64,000 nt of DNA from Skeletonema tropicum (taxonomy: Eukaryota; Bacillariophyta; Thalassiosirophyceae; Thalassiosirales; Thalassiosiraceae), in contig CM074131.1 of the NCBI GenBank assembly GCA_037178625.1, forward strand, positions 2,480,001 through 2,544,000. The letters run 5' to 3'. The position numbers and the translations under genes were made by a program. The first letter of the stretch is position 1. Every line of letters begins with the position of its first letter. Positions 58,801 to 64,000 of this stretch are shown here, in pieces. The notes under the pieces were generated by a model. That model was not told the origin of the DNA, did no database searches, and saw only the letters and a program-made list of their open reading frames with translations.

Positions 58801-60333
58801 TCATTGCTTAATGACAATGCTTCGTTATCAGAACACCAGAAACTGGGCTTGCGTAACATTCGAGACCTACTTCTATCCAACGAGAATGGGCAGCAGCATG
58901 AGAAGCAGCGGCCACAGCGGATGGAACGCAGACACACCGCTATTGATGCCCGCCTCACTGCCCTCATGCTTGAAGATGTTCCATCATTCATCATGAGGGA
59001 GTACGGAGGAGACAACTCACTGACTGATCCTGTGCAGACTTTCAAAAAGCAAGTGAAGAATATTATGAACATGCAAGGTTTCGTTGCTGCTGCAAGTCGC
59101 CGCAATTCAGTGAAAGAAGGACCATACATTGGAAATAACACTTTCTTACCAGTTGAATGGACAAGGCTGAGGTTAGATGTAAAGAAAGACCTGGCAAAGA
59201 AGATGTCGTTTAAATCTCTCTCGGCTTGGGATTTCAATATAATTGACTTCTCTAAACAATGCAAGGGCTCACCCTTACTATTTATTGGGTGGGCAGTGCT
59301 TGGTTCTCCATATGCTCAGAAGGCCATGGCCATTGATTTGGGTCTCGATCCGGAGACTGAAGTGGATGGATATGACTTTGTCACCGACTTCAACATGAAG
59401 ATGCCAATTTTATGCTCCTTTTTACGGACAATGGAAAATGACTACATGCCGAATCCGTATCACAACAGCACTCATGCGGCGGATGTTGTTCAGACTTTGA
59501 ATGCAATGCTTCAGCTGGGTGGCAAGGAGTTTGCGCAGTCGCCCCTACAGATATTTTCAATTTTGATTGCAGCTGTAATCCATGACGTCCGGTAAGTATT
59601 GCCATGATGCAGTAAATTTGTATTGTTTTTGAACAGTAATGGCTCACACTTATTTGTTGCGCGTAGGCATCCTGGTTTGAATAACAACTACCAAGTCAAC
59701 TCGAGGTCCGAGCTAGCATTGCAATACAATGATGTGTCAGTACTTGAAAATATGAGTGCTGCATGGTTCTTCAACAAGGTCCTTGGGCCTTCACGAGATT
59801 TTACTGTGGACATCTTCACTGGATTGTCGAAAGGGGAATTCGACCAAGTTCGTTCCATTATAATCAAATCAGTGCTTGAAACGGATATGACTCATCACTT
59901 TGCTTTGTTGAAAAAGATTGGATTCCACCAAGACATGCTCAAAGACAAGACAGTAGATGCGTGGAGGGAGCCGTATACTCACGAAGGCACCACGTATGAC
60001 CCATCCATGGACATGTTATGTTTCCTGCTGCATCAAGCGGATATATCCAATCCTGCAAAACCATACCCTCTCTTCGTTCAGTGGGCAGATGGTATTCTAG
60101 AAGAAAGTTTTGCTCAAGGCGACAAAGAGGCGTCATTATTGCTGCCTGTATCACCACTTTGCGATCGCGCCACTACGGTGAAGACGCAGTCGCAAATAGG
60201 GTTCATAAAATTTGTCGTTCAACCTTCAATTCATCTGTTAGGTGAGATCATTCCAAGGTTTAGAAAGGTAGTCTTTCCATACATTGACAAGTCTCTAGAC
60301 TACTGGGAAGACATGCAAAGTGACGAGGAGTAA
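55882..60333 (+). CDS. Class II adenylyl cyclase-like domain fused to class I cyclic nucleotide phosphodiesterase
   Basis: ATG 55882; exons 55882-59591 and 59667-60333 (intron gtaagt...gcgtag, 75 bp, spliced inside HDVR|HPG); 1458 residues. Residues 1-190 are disordered and Lys/Ser-rich. Residues ~210-820 carry, in the right order, active-site motifs of class II adenylyl cyclases: GKGLDIKGK (Lys307, Lys314) with SAYVPF after it, SDFDCF (metal Asp588 and Asp590), a TNW segment, and VRHGAECFNYYF (His681, Glu684, Asn687, Phe690) followed by DDEFLVI. The Asp590-to-His681 spacing (91) is close to that family. A disordered linker (~840-1060) leads to the PDE domain (~1130-1440): YHNSTHAADV (His1194, His1198), HDVRHPGLNNNY (His1234, Asp1235), HQADISNPAKP (Asp1362), all metal ligands present. 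It would make and hydrolyse cAMP. No membrane segment. Confidence 0.8.
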
Positions 60334-60465
60334 TGGTAGCGCAAACATTTTGCGCACAGGAAAATGTACAGAGAATACTGTGTGTATTTGACAAAAGAGC
60401 TTAATAATCAACGAATATATGTTTGTAATATAGAGAGTGGTAACAGTCTTCTTCAAGATCCTTCT

Positions 60466-61491
60466 TTAGTATCGATAATCATCTTCTCTATATCTCTCAT
60501 CATCATCATAGTACCTATCATCATAATCTGACTCTCTCCTTCTCCTTTCCTTGCGGCCACTGCTATTCTTGTCGCTACTACTAAACAACCCGCCCAAAAC
60601 AGGAACATTCCTAGCCATCATCATGAGCAAGGGGAACATGTTGCCAAATAGATTGAGTAGGCCAAAGACTTCCAATAAAATTCCAAAAATTGGATGTCCA
60701 ACGAATACGAGGAATATTCCAAAACCCAAGCATCCTGTGGCACGAGCCTTTTTCGGTTGCAAAAAGTATCCAACTGTTCGACCTGTTCCAATCATCAGAG
60801 GTACGCCTGCCACAAAGAGCAAATTCCCCAAACGCATAAGTGTTTTGTTGAAGAAGAGTGTAATACCCAGAATTGTAAATACAGCTCCAGATGAAAGGAA
60901 GATGATGCCTAATTTGCGATTGGAGCCAGTGAGTGCCGAAGGAATTTTGGGTTTGGATAGTCCAGGAGAAGAACTTCTTCGTCTTCTCCCGCTACTACCA
61001 CCTCGGTCGTCGTAGTAATCGTCGTGATATCTCCCCTCATCATCGTACCATCCATTATTGCTATCGTTGCCACGTTCATCTTCATAATATCGATCAGATG
61101 CGTAGGAAGAAGAAGGTGAAGATCCATAATCATCCCTTCCACCACCGCTACCATAGGATCCTCTGTTATCATCATATCCACCATAGTTATAATCCCTATC
61201 GTTCCCTCTTCCATCGTTGTTATAATATCCATCGTCGTTGTAAGATGATGATGAAGCACCTCCCCGTATGTTCAATAGAGGATTACTGTCGACAGCATCT
61301 TTTATCTTTTGATTGCGCAACAAAGCCTCTGGTTGTGAGGAGAAGACGCATCCTTTCTCAGTATTGATATTATTGCAATGCGCGACTGATTTCAATGCAT
61401 GCCGATGCCCCCATGTTTTTGTCCAGGCGATGCTACAGCAGCAGAGAGCGATGAGGAGCAATCGCATGATCGTGATAACTTGCTGACACAT
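60466..61491 (-). CDS. Got1/Sft2-like membrane protein with signal peptide and Tyr/Gly-rich N-domain
   Basis: ORF of 341 residues. MRLLLIALCCCSIAW (from residue 9) looks like a signal peptide. Residues ~80-170 are low complexity, rich in Tyr, Gly, Asp, Ser (YNDDGYYNND; GGYDDNRGSYGSGGG), prion-like in composition. Residues ~190-315 hold four hydrophobic helices in the Got1 arrangement: KLGIIFLSSGAVFTILGITL, GNLLFVAGVPLMIGTGRTVG, CLGFGIFLVFVGHPIFGILL and FPLLMMMARNVPVLGGLF. Got1 proteins sit in Golgi or ER-derived vesicles and act in membrane traffic; standard members are ~140 residues, so the N-terminal half is an addition. The tail is charged (RRRRESDYDDRYY). Convergent with the cyclase-phosphodiesterase gene. 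Confidence 0.82.
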   Translation of the reverse strand: MCQQVITIMRLLLIALCCCSIAWTKTWGHRHALKSVAHCNNINTEKGCVFSSQPEALLRNQKIKDAVDSNPLLNIRGGASSSSYNDDGYYNNDGRGNDRDYNYGGYDDNRGSYGSGGGRDDYGSSPSSSYASDRYYEDERGNDSNNGWYDDEGRYHDDYYDDRGGSSGRRRRSSSPGLSKPKIPSALTGSNRKLGIIFLSSGAVFTILGITLFFNKTLMRLGNLLFVAGVPLMIGTGRTVGYFLQPKKARATGCLGFGIFLVFVGHPIFGILLEVFGLLNLFGNMFPLLMMMARNVPVLGGLFSSSDKNSSGRKERRRRESDYDDRYYDDDERYREDDYRY

Positions 61492-62419
61492 CTTGTGTGC
61501 TACTATCAGATCTTGATTTACTCAAGTATGTTGACGGTATCATTCAATCAGCATTCATCAGCTGTGCAACGTGGAACTTCTTGAAAATTGCGGGGTGTGG
61601 GCGATTTTGGAGTTCGCCAAAGACTCTGGTCGTGGTAAGTAAGTAGTAGGTATACTTATACTTACGATAGATACTTACTTATATGTATAGATAGATAGAT
61701 TATTTTATTCCTACTCCCTCTCTATAGACACCTGTGTCAGTAGAGAAAACTGAGCGCTAAGTACCTACTTAGCGCATTGCGAGTGACCAAGCAAAATGAG
61801 ATCTGGTCGTAGGTAACACACTACAGGTCTCGGTTATCTCTGCTCAGGATGGTTGGTTGATCGGTATGTTTGGGATGATACTTAGGAGGTGGTAACAAGT
61901 GATTTGTGTAGGCAATCAACCTTTGAATGCTATGGGAGATGCGAGACCTGTAGTGTGAGATATGGTACTTGGGTCACGAGTCGACATCGGGGTCACAGAC
62001 ACATACAAGCTTCAAAGGTAATAGGTTGTCATGTCCATCCCCGCCCCAAGCAGTCAGCAGTGCAATTCCTTCGTCATTCAAGCCAAGCACGCGCAACCAA
62101 GCATCTCGAGAATCGTGCTTGGGTGGCGGCGTGGGCGATGTTTAGCGATCGGGTCGTACTTGATGAAGTCGAGTTAGTTATTCCCTTGGTCGAGTCGAGA
62201 GTTGGGTCACAGACACATACAAGCTTCAAAGGAAGTTCACGGTTCTCAGTTCTCAAGCTGGAGGCTTCCATCCAAAGCAAGCGCAGCAGTCATGAGAAGA
62301 AAAGTCTCAGTCATCACACACACTGCTCCGAAGTCCATGGCACGGCATGTCCATTGAATGTTAATTAATGGCAGATAAGTATTAACACTCTAACACTATT
62401 CAACCATAAGAATATTAAA
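61492..62419. other. Intergenic region with repeats
   Basis: Contains GATA microsatellite and a copy of the tagacacctgtgtcagtaga block (about 61690-61746) that also occurs at 9125-9172. A 29-bp direct repeat (gggtcacagacacatacaag...) is found at 61990-62018 and 62204-62232. A 159-residue plus ORF (61889-62368) shows no protein-like features and includes both repeats; not called. Confidence 0.55.
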
Positions 62420-63445
62420 ATGAACTTCTCTCCGAGGAAAGGGCGGGCGGTTGCCTCTCTGGCAGCGATGGCGGTTCTTTCTCTCGCTATATCAACCCTC
62501 TTTACGTCTAGCACATACAACAGTCATCAAGATCTGGCGCTCCGGTCATCTCAACGAGCTCTTTCAAATATTGAACCTCTCAATGAAGCAGCTGCAGTGA
62601 CCGATGATGCAGGTTCCATTGATCCAAAACGTCCGTATGGAGAGTGTGAAATACCTCGCTCCAAATTTGCAAACCGTCATGTAGAAACTGTCTACCAACC
62701 AGCCTTTCCCGGCTCTGGTTCCAGGATGACGTACGAATTGGTCGTAGCACTTACAGGAATGACTATCTCCAATGATCACAACTACGCAGTAGATCCTAAG
62801 GTGCGTAAGCGCGTGGTTTCAGTGAAGACTCACTATCCCAATCGAAATGGCATCTCGCTTCAAGAGTATGATGATGATTTTCATGGAGCGCTGTTGGTCA
62901 TTAGGAACCCAATAAAAGCAATCCCATCGTTCTTTAACTTTTGGTATGAACGAATTAATCACCTCGAGAACCACTCTACCCGGGCGCCTACGGAGGAATG
63001 GATCGCTTTTAGAGATGCTAACCTTGAGGAACAGTTAAGATCATGGGCGCATCATATGGATTATTGGTTGAAAAAATATAGCAAGGATCGAAGCAAGTTG
63101 TTGGTACTCCCTTATGAATATTTGACGGATGATGCAAGAGGTCCTGCAACTGCCCAGAAGTTAGCAACCTTTTTAGGCTCAGCAAAGGGAGTTAATGTAG
63201 TAAAGCCTGAAGACGTCGCCTGCGTTTGGCACCGTTCTGTGAAGTACATGGATGAGGGTGAAAATGTAGAAGGTCATTCCGTTCGGTCAGGCTCCACTCA
63301 TACTCCTTACACTCAAGCCCAATTCAATCAAATACGAGGTGCTCTACAGAAGCAGAAATGGAAGTATAAAGATGACCCAGAAGTGTTCAAGATTATGGAT
63401 CAATACATGAAGCATATTAGCCACTCGTGGTTGTATGTCAGTTGA
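62420..63445 (+). CDS. Sulfotransferase, Golgi type II membrane protein
   Basis: ORF of 341 residues with ATG 62420. A short basic N-terminus precedes a hydrophobic anchor (AVASLAAMAVLSLAISTLF), so type II Golgi topology is likely. The PAPS-binding motifs are visible: FPGSGSRMTYELV (5'-phosphosulfate loop, with an unusual Gly-Ser-Gly-Ser in place of the usual Lys) and ALLVIRNPIKAIPSFFNFWY (3'-phosphate motif with Arg and later Ser). A LLVLPYEYLTDD segment follows, as in WSC-domain-type sulfotransferases. Expected role: sulfation of glycans or proteins. The acceptor cannot be predicted. Confidence 0.8.
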   Translation: MNFSPRKGRAVASLAAMAVLSLAISTLFTSSTYNSHQDLALRSSQRALSNIEPLNEAAAVTDDAGSIDPKRPYGECEIPRSKFANRHVETVYQPAFPGSGSRMTYELVVALTGMTISNDHNYAVDPKVRKRVVSVKTHYPNRNGISLQEYDDDFHGALLVIRNPIKAIPSFFNFWYERINHLENHSTRAPTEEWIAFRDANLEEQLRSWAHHMDYWLKKYSKDRSKLLVLPYEYLTDDARGPATAQKLATFLGSAKGVNVVKPEDVACVWHRSVKYMDEGENVEGHSVRSGSTHTPYTQAQFNQIRGALQKQKWKYKDDPEVFKIMDQYMKHISHSWLYVS

Positions 63446-64000
63446 TTGCACTACGCATAGTATATAGGAAAGTCTAAATAGATCTTCTAAAGGTCAAGCT
63501 GCATAAAATTAGGAACCTGTAAAGAAAGCAACGTTCCCATACCATGACGATGAACGCAGTTATGCTACGGCTCCATATTATTAGGTTTGTGTATTTTCTC
63601 CATAATGCTCCAGGGGGGATCCGCCGAAATGTGATCATAGCCTTTTCCACAATCAGCATTTTGTCGCTGCGTGTTGAAAGACTGTTTTCTCCACTCTGGC
63701 TCACCACTCGCAGGTCAGAAACGCAGAAAACAACTTGTCACTCCATTAGATGAAGGTTAATTTTTATTTTGGTTCCATCTTCCAAAAGTTCTTCTCGTTT
63801 GCCGCTGCCTCAATTTTCATCTCTGCTGGCTCGACCTAGACACTCATGATACATGTACAATACCACCTGATTGCAGTGTACTATGTCTCCTTTTGGCCAT
63901 AATAAGTCGGCAGGCACAATTGTCTTGGTAGCAATGAAGACCAACTCGTTTGTTGCGTTGAGAAATTAGGAGACCAGGGACTACTATGCCTATCGCCAAA
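63446..64000. other. Terminal stretch without a callable gene
   Basis: 3' flank of the sulfotransferase gene to the window end. A minus ORF at 63474-63707 has no recognisable features. A gene running off the window edge cannot be excluded. Confidence 0.4.

Noticed and set aside
61889..62368. 159-residue plus-strand ORF before the sulfotransferase
   Set aside because: It spans two copies of a 29-bp DNA repeat, has no motif and no clear start context.

Overview
The window looks like nuclear DNA of a photosynthetic stramenopile, most likely a diatom. The evidence is short GT-AG introns (about 75-125 bp), a plastid bipartite leader with Phe after the signal peptide, an HSF-type factor with the diatom-style basic extension, a sulfotransferase, and many Ser- or acid-rich low-complexity proteins. 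Genes are compact and often in divergent pairs. No rRNA, credible tRNA, CRISPR array or bacterial operon was seen. The species cannot be named from sequence alone.

1-9 kb: 3' part of a U-box ubiquitin ligase gene, an ankyrin-like protein, a TMEM70-like mitochondrial protein and a large Integrator subunit 2-like protein. 8.9-14.5 kb: an accessory island flanked by near-identical ~180-bp direct repeats. It holds two adjacent terminal-inverted-repeat elements, a piggyBac-like zinc-binding protein and a protein joining Tudor/chromo-like modules to a C5-methyltransferase-like domain. 14.9-24.5 kb: a class 3 lipase and three armadillo-type paralogues, one broken by two frameshifts. 24.7-30 kb: a WD40 gene and an HSF gene, both with frame breaks. 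30.5-32.9 kb: a 184-bp tandem satellite of about 12.6 units. 33-45.7 kb: Na+/H+ exchanger, Sen54-like tRNA-splicing endonuclease subunit, a broken iron-alcohol-dehydrogenase-like gene, an HI0933-type flavoprotein, a double-PDZ Ser-rich protein and a plant-like membrane protein. 47.7-55 kb: a RAP-domain protein with an in-frame TGA inside its RAP domain, a repeat protein full of SUMO consensus sites, a GT1 glycosyltransferase with a frame break, a cyclodeaminase-family enzyme and a plastid PDZ-ferredoxin fusion. 55.9-63.4 kb: a very large cyclic nucleotide enzyme, a Got1-like membrane protein and a sulfotransferase.

The most interesting gene is at 55882-60333. Its N-terminal half carries the ordered active-site motifs of class II adenylyl cyclases, the family known from secreted bacterial toxins, and its C-terminus is a canonical class I cyclic nucleotide phosphodiesterase. 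One polypeptide would therefore hold both a putative cAMP-making and a cAMP-degrading domain. Second is the Tudor-like/C5-methyltransferase-like fusion inside the repeat-flanked island.

Several genes (ARM copy 1, WD40, HSF, iron-ADH, GT1) carry isolated reading-frame breaks. These may be real pseudogenes, unrecognised short introns or assembly indels, and the sequence alone does not decide.
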